Positions 17,739-26,578 of a stretch of 64,000 nt of DNA are shown one piece after another (position 1 is the first letter of the stretch; every line of letters begins with the position of its first letter). A program made the position numbers and the translations under genes. The notes under the pieces are model-generated. The model did not search any database. It had not been told where the DNA came from and was given only the letters and a program-made list of their open reading frames with translations. The stretch is from the NCBI RefSeq assembly GCF_943193005.1, contig NZ_CALPCH010000006.1, positions 56,458 through 120,457 of the forward strand. The letters are read 5' to 3'. The stretch is from Pumilibacter intestinalis (lineage in GTDB: Bacteria; Bacillota; Clostridia; Christensenellales; Pumilibacteraceae).

Positions 17739-18497
17739 ATGAAATACATCGGCAGTAAGGCAAAAATCGCAAACGAAATCGTCCCGATATTGCAACGCTA
17801 CATATCCGCGTACAACATCAAGCAGTACGTCGAGCCGTTTGCGGGCGGTTTTAACGTGATTGATAAAATACAATGCGAATACAGGCTCGGCAACGATATT
17901 GACCCGCTTGTATGCGAACTCGTCGAAGCGTGCCGCGAAAACCCCGCACTTTTGGACGAATTGGAAACGCCGACCCGCGCCGAATATTACGACGTGCGGG
18001 ACAACCCCGACAAATACGCCCGTTGGTATCGGGCGGCGGTGCTTTTATTCGGCTCTTACAATGCCCGCGTGTACGGCGGTTGCTATGGCGCGACGGCAGT
18101 CATAAAAGGCGGCAAAACGCGAAATTACTTTATCGAAGCACGCGAGAATTTTCGCCGTCAATTACCCGCCTTGCGCAATATCCTTGTCGGCAACGCCGAT
18201 TATCGGGAATTGCGACTCCCCGAACGGGAGCGCGTGCTTGTTTATTGCGACCCGCCGTATTCGGACGGTATCGGTTACGGCGGCGGCAAATTCGATACGA
18301 CGGAATTTTGGAATTGGTGCAGGAAGCAAACGGCGGCGGGACATATCGTAATCGTAAGCGAATACACCGCGCCCGACGACTTCGTTTGTATTTGGCAACA
18401 CGAAATAACGACGCACTTAAACAACCGCGACAAGCAAAAGCGCGTCGAAAAATTATTTATTCACGGAGGCGCAAAATGGCACAAATACACGACTTGA
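17739..18497 (+). CDS. D12-class (Dam-like) DNA adenine methyltransferase
   Basis: The 252-aa enzyme begins MKYIGSKAKI and has EPFAGGFNV (SAM-binding motif) and VYCDPPYSDG (catalytic DPPY), the alpha-type order of Dam/D12 methyltransferases. Length fits the family. It is the third methyltransferase of the prophage and is placed right after Rep, so it could protect the origin or regulate replication as well as evade restriction. Confidence 0.88.
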   Translation: MKYIGSKAKIANEIVPILQRYISAYNIKQYVEPFAGGFNVIDKIQCEYRLGNDIDPLVCELVEACRENPALLDELETPTRAEYYDVRDNPDKYARWYRAAVLLFGSYNARVYGGCYGATAVIKGGKTRNYFIEARENFRRQLPALRNILVGNADYRELRLPERERVLVYCDPPYSDGIGYGGGKFDTTEFWNWCRKQTAAGHIVIVSEYTAPDDFVCIWQHEITTHLNNRDKQKRVEKLFIHGGAKWHKYTT

Positions 18498-18742
18498 AAA
18501 TTTTACCCGAATATTACGCCGCAGTTGACAAAGGCGTAAAAACTTACGAATTGCGGTTTGACGACCGAAATTACGCCGTCGGCGATATGTTGATATTGCG
18601 CGAATGGGAAAACGGGCAATATACGGGGCGGCGGCTTACGGCAACAATAACGCACATCTTGAAGGACTTTGTCGGCTTGACCGACGGTTGGGCGGTTTTA
18701 AGTATCAAGAAAATCGGAGGTAAAAAATGCTTAAAAAAATAA
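18476..18742 (+). CDS. DUF3850/ASCH-like small protein
   Basis: The 88-aa product begins HDLKILPEYYAAVDKGVKTY and continues ELRFDDRNYAVGD, then GDMLILREWENG and TATITHILKD. This is the layout of the DUF3850 group of the ASCH/PUA-like superfamily, common in phages and thought to bind RNA or modified nucleotides. It overlaps the methyltransferase by 22 bp and has GGAGG upstream. Confidence 0.75.
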   Translation: MAQIHDLKILPEYYAAVDKGVKTYELRFDDRNYAVGDMLILREWENGQYTGRRLTATITHILKDFVGLTDGWAVLSIKKIGGKKCLKK

Positions 18743-18936
18743 TATCGGCAATTTACGTCGTTACGTTGCTTGTAATTGTGGTTTGCGTGCCGCTATCGGC
18801 GATATTCGTCGTTTGTAAACTTTGCGGCGCGACTCCCCTATCTTGGCTCGGCGCGTGCGTGCCGCTTTTAATCGCATTTGCCGTTTTGCCGTGCTTTATT
18901 CTCTCAAAAATTTTGCTTGACATCGGCAACAAATAA
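18727..18936 (+). CDS. Small two-helix membrane protein
   Basis: The 69-aa product has two hydrophobic segments (about residues 6-30 and 40-62) separated by a short loop with GATPLSW. GGAGG precedes the ATG. Role unknown; a membrane-active early protein is possible. Confidence 0.6.
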   Translation: MLKKIISAIYVVTLLVIVVCVPLSAIFVVCKLCGATPLSWLGACVPLLIAFAVLPCFILSKILLDIGNK

Positions 18937-18960
18937 AATACCGAAACAAGGAGGTCAATA

Positions 18961-19557
18961 ATGCCGAAACAACCCCGAAACGACACCGAAAAGAAAACAG
19001 CCGCGACAAAGGGCAAAAAACAGCCCGTCAAGGCTCGAAAGAAAGCGGACGCAAAACCGCCCGCCGAAGCGGAAAACGCCGCAGAAACGGGCAAGCGCGG
19101 CGCAAAATCGCAATACGCAAATAAGGTTTTACCTTATTTGGCGGATATAGAGCGTTATGCGCGATGTATGGTTACTGAAGGCGATATATGCAAATTTTAC
19201 AAAGTCGGTAAAACGCAATGGGCGCAATACAAAAAAGATTATCCCGAACTAACCGAAACGCTTTTACGCGCGCGCGAAGCGGGAAAAGCCGACTTACTCG
19301 ATAACGCATACCGCGTCGCGGTCGGTTATTACTACGAGGAAACCCACACGACAACGGTCATTATCGACGGCAAACCGCACACCAAAACATACGTCGACCG
19401 CAAGTACGCAAAGCCCGACGCGGGTATGATACAATTCTTGCTAATCAACCGTTTTTCGGGCGAATTTGCACGCGACCCGCAAGCAATCGAATTACGCAAA
19501 AAGGCGTTGGAACTTGCAAAAGAAGGCAAGTTGCCCGACGGTTGGGAGGGTATTTGA
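18961..19557 (+). CDS. Terminase small subunit-like HTH protein
   Basis: The 198-aa protein has a Lys/Ala-rich start, then a helix-turn-helix typical of small terminases and related phage proteins (MVTEGDICKFYKVGKTQWAQ, about residues 64-83, followed by YKKDYPELTETLL), then a beta hairpin (HTTTVIIDGKPHTKTYV) and KPDAGMIQFLLINR. The last part matches the pattern of DNA-packaging proteins that recognise pac/cos. A separate P27-like protein lies next to the large terminase, so which one is the functional small subunit is unclear. Confidence 0.6.
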   Translation: MPKQPRNDTEKKTAATKGKKQPVKARKKADAKPPAEAENAAETGKRGAKSQYANKVLPYLADIERYARCMVTEGDICKFYKVGKTQWAQYKKDYPELTETLLRAREAGKADLLDNAYRVAVGYYYEETHTTTVIIDGKPHTKTYVDRKYAKPDAGMIQFLLINRFSGEFARDPQAIELRKKALELAKEGKLPDGWEGI

Positions 19558-19559
19558 TT

Positions 19560-20255
19560 ATGCCGCTTGACCCGATACACGCCTTTTATTGCCGCAAAGA
19601 TTATTTAACGCTTGCACAGTATTGCAAGATAAAAAGCGGAGGCATTTGCGCCCGTTGCGGCGGCGTATTCGATATTGACGAATTGCGCCCGCACCATATA
19701 ACCGAACTTACGCTCGACAACATCGACGACGTAAATATCACGCTAAACCCCGCAAACATCGAAGTATTGTGCCACGATTGCCACAACGCGGCGCACGCGC
19801 GTTTTGGTAATGTTGTCGGTCAAAAGCACGTTTACGTCGTTTACGGCGCACCGTGCGCGGGCAAATCAACGTATGTACAAAGCGTTGCCACACGCAACGA
19901 TATTGTTGTCGACCTTGACCGAATACACGGCGCAATATGCGTATGCGGGCAATATGATAAACCCGACGCAACAAAGCGCGTCGCGTTCGCCTTGCGTGAT
20001 TATTTACTCGACGAAATACGCACGGCAACGCCGCGCCGCCGTTGGCAAGACGCGTACATAATCGGCACATATCCCGACCGCATAGACCGCGACAGCCTTG
20101 CGCGGGAATATCCGCCCGACGTGATAAACTTTGTACACATCGACACATCGAAGGCGGAATGTATCAAGCGGGCGCACGAAACAATCAAGCAAGCGGCAAC
20201 GCGCGACGCGGTTGTCGGTTGGATAGAAAAATATTTTGCACGTTATACGGAATGA
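19560..20255 (+). CDS. HNH endonuclease fused to a P-loop kinase
   Basis: The 231-aa protein joins an HNH nuclease (CARCG at 30-34, RPHHI at 43-47, CHDCHN at 71-76) to a P-loop kinase domain (GAPCAGKS at 96-103, then VDLDRIHGAI and IIGTYPDRIDRD). HNH proteins near terminases assist cos cleavage in HK97-type phages, which fits this position. The kinase half is related to the stand-alone kinase at 37916-38410. The start at 19560 follows GGGAGGG. Confidence 0.75.
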   Translation: MPLDPIHAFYCRKDYLTLAQYCKIKSGGICARCGGVFDIDELRPHHITELTLDNIDDVNITLNPANIEVLCHDCHNAAHARFGNVVGQKHVYVVYGAPCAGKSTYVQSVATRNDIVVDLDRIHGAICVCGQYDKPDATKRVAFALRDYLLDEIRTATPRRRWQDAYIIGTYPDRIDRDSLAREYPPDVINFVHIDTSKAECIKRAHETIKQAATRDAVVGWIEKYFARYTE

Positions 20256-20379
20256 TACCCCCCTATCCTTGCAAAATTTTTGAAACCCGAAAAGACTCCA
20301 AGCCGCAGGTAAAAAAAATTCACACCGAAGTTTTGACTTTTCGGGTGAAAAGTTTTCAAATTCCAAAAAGGAGGCGGAA

Positions 20380-20727
20380 ATGAAAAAAAGCAAAGACAAA
20401 AAAACGCTTGCCGACGACGAATACAAGCGGCTCGTCGACTTATACAAGGCGGCGGGCGTGGACGAAATCAAGTTACAAATTTACGACGAACTTATCCGCA
20501 AGGTTGCGGAGGTTTTTGCGTGTTTGGAAGCAATCAAAGAATTGCCGTCGATAATTTACGACCCAAAAAACCCGTCAATACAACGGGAAACGGCGGCGGG
20601 TCGGGCGCGGGTCAAGTATATGGCGCAATACACTTCGGCAATGCAAAAACTTAACAAGGAATTGCTCGGCGGCTTAAACGGCGACGACGACGGCGATTTA
20701 GAAAAATATGACGACGACAACAATTAA
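20380..20727 (+). CDS. P27-like terminase small subunit
   Basis: The 115-aa product, starting behind GGAGG, has an acidic tail and a helical core ending RVKYMAQYTSAMQKLNKELL, reminiscent of P27-family small terminases (IYDPKNPSIQRE before it resembles the conserved mid-region). It overlaps the large terminase gene by 20 bp, the usual small-large arrangement. The upstream 125 bp contains a 9-bp inverted repeat CCCGAAAAG ... CTTTTCGGG. Confidence 0.6.
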   Translation: MKKSKDKKTLADDEYKRLVDLYKAAGVDEIKLQIYDELIRKVAEVFACLEAIKELPSIIYDPKNPSIQRETAAGRARVKYMAQYTSAMQKLNKELLGGLNGDDDGDLEKYDDDNN

Positions 20728-22576
20728 CGGCACGGAAGCGGCTACACCCGCCCCCGCAGATTGGACGCTTGTAAACCCCGATATTGACCCGCTTACGGGT
20801 TGGCAAGTGTTAAGCGACGACATCGGCGGCAAGCATAGTTTTTTAATCGAGTATTACAAGCGTTGCCGTTCGGGGGAAATTATCGTCGGGCGCGAACTGA
20901 AAACAACGCTCGAAATGTTGATACAAGACATATTTTGCGGCGGCGGCAAGTATCGTTTTATACTCGACGCGGCACATCGGCGCATTGACTTTATCGAACA
21001 CGAAATAAAGCATTTTCAAGCCCCCTTCGCGGGCAAGCCGTTTATTATGGCACTTTGTCAAAAGGCATTTACGGAGGCGATATTCGGGTTTTATGTTTAC
21101 GATACCGAGTTATCATACGGCGCGGGTTGGGTACGGCGTTTTCAAGAGGTTTTATTCCTTGTCGCTCGCAAAAACGGAAAAACCCCGCTCGTCGCCGCGC
21201 TTGTGCTTGCCGAGTGGTTTTGCGGCAAAATGGGGCAAGCGGTAATGTGTGCGTCAAATGATTATGCGCAAGCCGCGCTCGTATTCAACGCAATAAACGC
21301 CTTCCGTGAAGAGTCCCGCACAATATCGCGCGTTACGCGGAAAAACAACAAAGGTATATTTTTCGGCAACCCGAAGCAGCGCCGCAAGACGGGCAAATTC
21401 TCGAAGCAAAACAAGGGGTCAATCGAATTGATGTCGGCGAAGCAGGGCGCAAAGGAAGGTCGAAACCTTACGCTCGTTATTGCCGACGAAATTCACGAAA
21501 TGAAAGACAACTCGACCGTGTTGCCGCTTATAACGTCGGTATCGACGCAGGACGAGCCGCTTTATTTTGAAATCACGACCGAAGGCATTGTGCGCGACGG
21601 CTACCTTGACGCGCGGCTATCCGACGCGCGAAAAGCACTTAAAGGCGAAGCGGAAACCGACCCGTCGCGTTGGTTGATATGGCTATACACGCAGGACAGC
21701 GAGGCGGAAATATGGGACGACGAGCGCAGTTGGACGAAATCAAACCCGATGTACGGAATTGCGAAAAAGCCGTCGTATTTGCGCAAAAAGGTTGATACGG
21801 CACGACACAGCGGCGCAGACCGCGCGTTTATTCTTGCGAAAGATTTTAATATAAAGCAATTAGCGAGTAACGCGTGGTTAGAGGAAAAATACATTGATTG
21901 CCCCGCCACGTTCGATATTGCCGACTTTGCGCATTGTTGGTGTGTTGTCGGGGTCGACCTTGCCGAAACAAACGACCTTTGCGCTTGCACGTTTTTATTT
22001 ATGCGCCCGAACGACCCCGTCAAATACTTGCATACGATGTACTTTGTTACGGCGGTTAAAGCGGGCGACGGGCAATCGACCGACTCCCCCACTAACCCCG
22101 AAAAAAAGAATTACATCGAATGGGCGGACGCGGGGTTGGTGCGCATTGTGCAAGACAACGTAATCGACGATACGGTTGTATCAAATTACATTTGGGATAT
22201 ATTCAAGCAATACAATATACGCCCGCTTACGGTCGGTTACGACGAATGGCACGCAAAGGACTTCGCGAAAGAAATCGCGCAAAAATTCGGTAAAGAAGTG
22301 CCGCGCAAAATACGAATGACGACCGACGCGCTTAACGTGCCGACCCGCAACATCGAAACCGATTTACGGGCGCGGCTTATCAATTACAACAACAACGATA
22401 TTTGCCGTTGGAACTTCCGCAACACAGCCGTCCGCGTTGATAAAAACGGGTTTGTAATGCCTTGTAAAATAAACGGCTACATCGGCAACAAGATTGACGG
22501 CACGATGTCAAAAGTAATCGCATACGCCGCGTTGCGGGAAGTCAAGTCGGCATTTATGGCGAAAATCGGAGGCTAA
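20708..22576 (+). CDS. terL: Terminase large subunit
   Basis: The 622-aa packaging motor has a Walker A-like VARKNGKT (152-159), Walker B LVIADEIHE (about 256) and the RNase H-like nuclease start VVGVDLAETND (about 417). The order and length match HK97/YmfN-type terminases. It pumps DNA into the prohead through the portal encoded downstream and cuts the concatemer. The next 300 bp, where the portal would usually follow at once, instead contain a small zinc protein and a structured RNA unit. Confidence 0.93.
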   Translation: MTTTTINGTEAATPAPADWTLVNPDIDPLTGWQVLSDDIGGKHSFLIEYYKRCRSGEIIVGRELKTTLEMLIQDIFCGGGKYRFILDAAHRRIDFIEHEIKHFQAPFAGKPFIMALCQKAFTEAIFGFYVYDTELSYGAGWVRRFQEVLFLVARKNGKTPLVAALVLAEWFCGKMGQAVMCASNDYAQAALVFNAINAFREESRTISRVTRKNNKGIFFGNPKQRRKTGKFSKQNKGSIELMSAKQGAKEGRNLTLVIADEIHEMKDNSTVLPLITSVSTQDEPLYFEITTEGIVRDGYLDARLSDARKALKGEAETDPSRWLIWLYTQDSEAEIWDDERSWTKSNPMYGIAKKPSYLRKKVDTARHSGADRAFILAKDFNIKQLASNAWLEEKYIDCPATFDIADFAHCWCVVGVDLAETNDLCACTFLFMRPNDPVKYLHTMYFVTAVKAGDGQSTDSPTNPEKKNYIEWADAGLVRIVQDNVIDDTVVSNYIWDIFKQYNIRPLTVGYDEWHAKDFAKEIAQKFGKEVPRKIRMTTDALNVPTRNIETDLRARLINYNNNDICRWNFRNTAVRVDKNGFVMPCKINGYIGNKIDGTMSKVIAYAALREVKSAFMAKIGG

Positions 22577-22578
22577 CT

Positions 22579-22758
22579 ATGGGCAACAAAAAAACACCGC
22601 AAAATCAAGACGAAAAATACACGAGGAGCGTGCGTTGCCCCGTACATCGCGCCGTAATCGGCAAATACGATATGCGCGACGGGTTGATTAACGCGGTTTT
22701 TCTTTGCCCGAAATGTCGCCGCGAATACACCTACACGATACCACCCCGCAAACCGTGA
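22579..22758 (+). CDS. Com-like zinc-finger mini-protein
   Basis: A 59-aa ORF begins at the ATG at 22579 two bases after the terminase stop, behind GGAGG, and ends at TGA 22756-22758. It carries CPVH ... CPKC (RCPVHRAVIGKYDMRD and FLCPKCRREYTY), the layout of Com-type phage zinc fingers, which in phage Mu bind mRNA to regulate translation. It lies directly upstream of the promoter-RNA-terminator unit. Confidence 0.65.
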   Translation: MGNKKTPQNQDEKYTRSVRCPVHRAVIGKYDMRDGLINAVFLCPKCRREYTYTIPPRKP

Positions 22759-22791
22759 AAAAACTTCTTAAAAAATATTAACGAAAAACCG

Positions 22792-22821
22792 TTGACTTCG
22801 CCCCGCCCGACGAGTTATAAT
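22792..22821 (+). promoter_or_regulatory. Promoter of the terminase-portal intergenic RNA
   Basis: TTGACT (22792-22797) and TATAAT (22816-22821) are 18 bp apart. The upstream AT-rich element AAAAAACTTCTTAAAA (22758-22773) is repeated exactly at 42325-42340 before another TTGACA. Transcription should start near 22828. Confidence 0.7.
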
Positions 22822-22827
22822 GCGGTC

Positions 22828-23050
22828 AAACTGAATACCCGCACCACCACCGCCGACGCGGTGAGTGCGCCGCAATCGCCTTGTATTGCCGCCCGTTCGG
22901 GCGAGTGCGCCGTTGGTGTCTGATTGTTGCATTATCCACCGCCGACGCGGTGAGTGCGCCGCGATTATCCTTTAATCGCCACATTAAAAAAACGTGAGTG
23001 CGCCGATATTTACGAGTATTTTTGCTCGTCTATATCGGCGCACTTTTTTG
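22828..23050 (+). ncRNA. Structured repeat-bearing phage RNA (candidate new class)
   Basis: The ~220-nt unit has its own promoter and terminator and no ORF of its own. AGTGCGCCG occurs four times (22864-22872, 22904-22912, 22953-22961, 22997-23005), spaced 40, 49 and 44 bp. The first three copies each directly follow a GC hairpin: CACCGC-CGAC-GCGGTG twice and CGCCC-GTTC-GGGCG once. Copies 1 and 3 are followed by a second small stem (GCAAT/ATTGC and GCGATTA/TAATCGC). Copy 4 is the 5' arm of the terminator. The only complement, CGGCGCACT (23036-23044), is the terminator 3' arm, so it could pair with any of the four. Function unknown. Confidence 0.7.
22997..23050 (+). terminator. Terminator of the intergenic RNA
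   Basis: AGTGCGCCGATAT (22997-23009) pairs with ATATCGGCGCACT (23032-23044), with a second stem ACGAG/CTCGT inside, followed by TTTTT. The portal ribosome-binding site follows 13 bp later. Confidence 0.85.
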
Positions 23051-23076
23051 TTATTTTTCGCAAGGAGGCAAGCCGA

Positions 23077-24357
23077 TTGTCAACGCTTAAAAACGCTATA
23101 CACAATTTGCTCGGTTGGGATAGACCGACCGCATACAACCGCGTTGTGAACGCAAACACGGTTTTATTTTCGTCGTTCGGCAAAGACGTTACCGCGTCGG
23201 ACATCGTAAAAACGGCGATACATCGCGTTTGCGAGGAAGTATCGAAATGCAGTATCAAGTCGGTTACGGAAACACAAAACCCGCACCGCGTAACGGTTGC
23301 GGACGACGACATCAATAGCGTTTTGCTCGGTCGCGTCAATCCGTTATGCGGGCTTAAAGATTTTTTATACAAAATCGCGTACATAACGCTCGTCAATCGA
23401 AATTGTTTTATTTATTGGGCGTATGACGAAGTGCCGATAAAGGTTGACGGTAAAGACTACGTCAAGCGCGTTACGCGCGGTTTTTATCCGTTGGAAAAAG
23501 CCCGCGTAAAACTCTACTATGCGGGCGACGAAATGCGGGCGGAATTGCAAAGCACGACGGGCGGCGGCGTAACGCTTGACTTGCCGTATAGCGATTTAAT
23601 TCACTTGCGACTCGGTTATGGCGCAAACCCGTATTTAGGCGGCGACGCAGACGGTCGCGCCGATTGGCGGGCAATTCTCAAAAACTTACAAACATTGCAC
23701 GTCATACAAGAAGCGATACCGAAGTCGCTCGAAGCGTCCTTATCGTTGCACGGCGTTTTGACAATGCGCACCGTTGCGGAAGCGGACAAACGCGAAATAT
23801 CCCGCAAGGAATTTGAAGAGCATTTATTTAACAGCGAACTCGGCATTGTTGCAACCGACTACGAGTCCGAATTTACGCCGATACAAATTGCGGCGCAGGA
23901 CATACCGCAAACCGTTTTAACCTTTTTGCGCGACGAAATTTTGTCGGTATTCGGCGTTAGCGTGCCGATATATCTCGGCAAATATACCGACGACGACTTT
24001 ACGGCGTTTTATCAAACGGCGGTCGAGCCGTTGCTTATGACGATTGTCAACGCTATGAAAATAACGCTCTTTACGCCGAAGCAACTCGCATACGGGCGCA
24101 CGATAAAGTTTTACGACAAAATTGTGCAATCGCTATCGTTCGCGCGTCGGTTGGAAATCGCAAAAGCAACGCAAGAGGACGCGCTACTATCACGCCCCGA
24201 ACGGCGCGAATTGTTGGGCTATGACCCCGACGACGAGCCGACCCGCGTATCGTTGAATTACATCGACGTATCAATCGCAAATACCTATCAATTAACGGCG
24301 TTGTCGCAGGGCAAGAAGCCCGCCGCGCCGAAACAAAGCAAGGAGGACGACGAATAA
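23077..24357 (+). CDS. HK97-family portal protein
   Basis: The start is most likely TTG at 23077, 7 bp after AAGGAGG (23063-23069); longer starts would lie inside the RNA terminator. The 426-aa product has the family pattern: an N-terminal LLGWDRP, TAIHRVCEEVSKC, a central beta-rich region, then SVFGVSVPIYLGKYTDDDFTAF near the C-terminus. Portals form the dodecameric entry for DNA and dock the terminase. The stop overlaps the protease start. Confidence 0.88.
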   Translation: MSTLKNAIHNLLGWDRPTAYNRVVNANTVLFSSFGKDVTASDIVKTAIHRVCEEVSKCSIKSVTETQNPHRVTVADDDINSVLLGRVNPLCGLKDFLYKIAYITLVNRNCFIYWAYDEVPIKVDGKDYVKRVTRGFYPLEKARVKLYYAGDEMRAELQSTTGGGVTLDLPYSDLIHLRLGYGANPYLGGDADGRADWRAILKNLQTLHVIQEAIPKSLEASLSLHGVLTMRTVAEADKREISRKEFEEHLFNSELGIVATDYESEFTPIQIAAQDIPQTVLTFLRDEILSVFGVSVPIYLGKYTDDDFTAFYQTAVEPLLMTIVNAMKITLFTPKQLAYGRTIKFYDKIVQSLSFARRLEIAKATQEDALLSRPERRELLGYDPDDEPTRVSLNYIDVSIANTYQLTALSQGKKPAAPKQSKEDDE

Positions 24358-25049
24358 TGCCCGACGAAATCAAACCGTACACCGCGCCGCAGTACATCAA
24401 ACGCGCCGCGCCCGACGGAAACCCCGCGCAAATCGACCCGTTAAAGGGCGTAATCGAAGGTTGCCCGATAGTATTCAATCAACGGACGGCAATCGGCGAC
24501 TTGTTTTACGAGGAAATCGACCCGCACGCGCTCGACGACGCGGATATATCCGACATCAAGTTTATGGTAAACCACGACGACGGAATGATACCGCTTGCAC
24601 GCCACAGGCGCGGGAAGCGGTCGACTATGGACGTTGAAATCAAGCCCGACGGTTTACACATCAAAACAACGCTCGATATTGAAAACAACGCGACTGCCCG
24701 CGAACTTTGCTCGGCGGTTACGCGCGGCGACATCGAGGATATGTCTTTTGCGTTCGGCGTTTTGGTATCGGGCTACGAATGGCGCGACCTCGATACGGAT
24801 ATGCCGACGCGCCGAATTACCAAAATATCAAAGGTTTTCGAGGTTAGTGCCGTAAACGACGGCGCATACCCGCAAACTTCGATATATGCCCGCTCCCCCG
24901 CCTCGTTGGATAACGACAAAATTGCGTTGGATAACGCAAAGGCGGCGGCGTTGGAAAATGAACAAAGGCGGCAAACCGCCGACTCGCAAGCGGCGTTACA
25001 ACTTGCGAAAGAAAAATTTATTTTTGTGGAGGAACAAAAAACACTATGA
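24357..25049 (+). CDS. HK97-type prohead maturation protease
   Basis: The 230-aa protein has the prohead-protease signatures VNHDDG (catalytic His region, about residue 70) and TRGDIEDMSFAFGV (catalytic Ser region, about 121-134), with VSAVNDGAYPQTSIYAR near residue 165. It cleaves the scaffold or capsid N-terminus during head assembly. It lies between portal and capsid genes and overlaps the capsid gene by 4 bp. Confidence 0.9.
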   Translation: MPDEIKPYTAPQYIKRAAPDGNPAQIDPLKGVIEGCPIVFNQRTAIGDLFYEEIDPHALDDADISDIKFMVNHDDGMIPLARHRRGKRSTMDVEIKPDGLHIKTTLDIENNATARELCSAVTRGDIEDMSFAFGVLVSGYEWRDLDTDMPTRRITKISKVFEVSAVNDGAYPQTSIYARSPASLDNDKIALDNAKAAALENEQRRQTADSQAALQLAKEKFIFVEEQKTL

Positions 25050-26251
25050 ACATCAAACAGTTGCTCGAAGAGCGTGCCGCCCTTTTGCAGGAAGCGGCAA
25101 AACCCGAAACCACCGCCGAGCGTCTTGCGGAAATTCGCGCAAGGGTTGAAGCAATCAACTACACCGTAACGGAATTGCGCAGGGACGAAGCGGACGCAAA
25201 AGCCGAAGAGGAAAAACGCGCGGCTCGCCCCGCAAACGGCGGCGCACCCGCCCCCGCTCCCGTCGTTGTACACGACGACGCACAGGTCGACGCGCAGAAG
25301 CGTACCGCCGCAAATGCGGAAGTAATCGAGAAGCGCGGAAAGGCACTTAAAAACGGCGAAAAGGTGTATATCGAACATCGCGCCGTCGCGTCCACGTCTA
25401 CGGCTCTCGGTACGGTTGCAAGCGGCGACATCACGCCCGCGTTTGAACAGGTCGGAACGCTTGACACGCTTGTCAACGAAGTACACCTCGAAGGCACGGG
25501 CGCGGAAAGTTACAAGAAGCCTTTTGCAAAGACTATCGGCGAGGGCGGCATTACCGCCGAAGGCGCGGACGCAACCACCGCCGAGCCGACGTTCGACTAT
25601 GCGTCGATTAACAAGGTCAAAATCACGGCTTACGCCGAAGTCAACGAGGAAGTCGAAAAGTTGCCCGCCGCGCGGTACGACGCGGAAGTTAGCAACGCCG
25701 TCGTCGGTGCGTTGCGTAAAAAGATTATCGGACAGATAATCGGCGGAAGCGGCACGGACGAACTTGTCGGCATTGTAAACGCCCCCGCGAGCATTATCAC
25801 GGCGGCACAGCGTAAAACCGTTGCCACCGTCGACGAAAACACGCTCGACAACATCATTTTCGATTATGGCGGCGACGAAGATGTCGAAGGCGACGCTTAC
25901 CTTGTACTCAACAAATTGACGCTCAAAGAATTTGCGAAAGTCAAGGGAACGGACAAACGCCGCGCATACGACATCGTTGTACGCGGAAATTCGGGAACGA
26001 TAAACGGCATACCGTTTGTTTGCACGTCGAAACTTGCCGCCTTCGGCGCGGTCAAGGCGGGCGACCCCTACTTGATTTACGGCAAATTGAAAGGCTACGA
26101 ATTGGCGTACTTCGCCGACATCGAAGTCTTGAAATCGACCGAGTACAAATTCAAGCAGGGCGTTACCGTATTCAAAGCGTCGGTAATGTGCGGCGGCTCG
26201 CCCGCGATGTACAACGGCTTTATGACCGTGCAGAAAGCGGCGAAGGCTTGA
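25046..26251 (+). CDS. Major capsid protein (HK97 fold)
   Basis: The 401-aa protein begins with a helical, charged delta-domain (about residues 1-100, ending in an Ala/Pro linker), which the protease would remove, and continues with the HK97-fold body (SGDITPAFEQVGTLDTLV, later PFVCTSKLAAFGAVKAGDP). Gene order protease-capsid-connector supports the call. Confidence 0.92.
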   Translation: MNIKQLLEERAALLQEAAKPETTAERLAEIRARVEAINYTVTELRRDEADAKAEEEKRAARPANGGAPAPAPVVVHDDAQVDAQKRTAANAEVIEKRGKALKNGEKVYIEHRAVASTSTALGTVASGDITPAFEQVGTLDTLVNEVHLEGTGAESYKKPFAKTIGEGGITAEGADATTAEPTFDYASINKVKITAYAEVNEEVEKLPAARYDAEVSNAVVGALRKKIIGQIIGGSGTDELVGIVNAPASIITAAQRKTVATVDENTLDNIIFDYGGDEDVEGDAYLVLNKLTLKEFAKVKGTDKRRAYDIVVRGNSGTINGIPFVCTSKLAAFGAVKAGDPYLIYGKLKGYELAYFADIEVLKSTEYKFKQGVTVFKASVMCGGSPAMYNGFMTVQKAAKA

Positions 26252-26319
26252 TAATTCGGTTTTTGGTTGCGGGTCGGCGCAAGAGCCGATACGAAACGGT
26301 ATTACGTTAGGAGGTCGAA

Positions 26320-26577
26320 ATGCAAGAAGTCGACGAAATCTTATACAAATTGGGCTACTATGACGCAGACCCGCAATTAAAACAAACCGTACAAGGCTAC
26401 ATAAAGACGGCGGAGGAATTTATGCTCGACGGCGGCGTGCCGCAAGAGCGTTTATCGACGCAACGTGCGCGTGCGGTCAAAGCACTTTTCGCCGACGCGT
26501 TCGATAAAGGAACGCCCGACGACGTAATCAAGAAGGACGGTATGGTTGTCGCGCTTATTGCGCAGTTGCGGAGGTAA
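26320..26577 (+). CDS. Head-tail connector (gp6-like)
   Basis: The 85-aa, mainly helical protein (DEILYKLGYYDADPQLKQTV, partial) follows the capsid gene with GGAGG upstream. This size and place match gp6-like adaptors that sit under the portal ring. Confidence 0.7.
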   Translation: MQEVDEILYKLGYYDADPQLKQTVQGYIKTAEEFMLDGGVPQERLSTQRARAVKALFADAFDKGTPDDVIKKDGMVVALIAQLRR

Positions 26578-26578
26578 T

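Noticed and set aside
22840..23000. CRISPR-like appearance of the AGTGCGCCG repeats
   Set aside because: The repeats are 9 bp with hairpins on one side, unequal spacing and no spacer-like unique blocks or cas genes; they fit a folded RNA.
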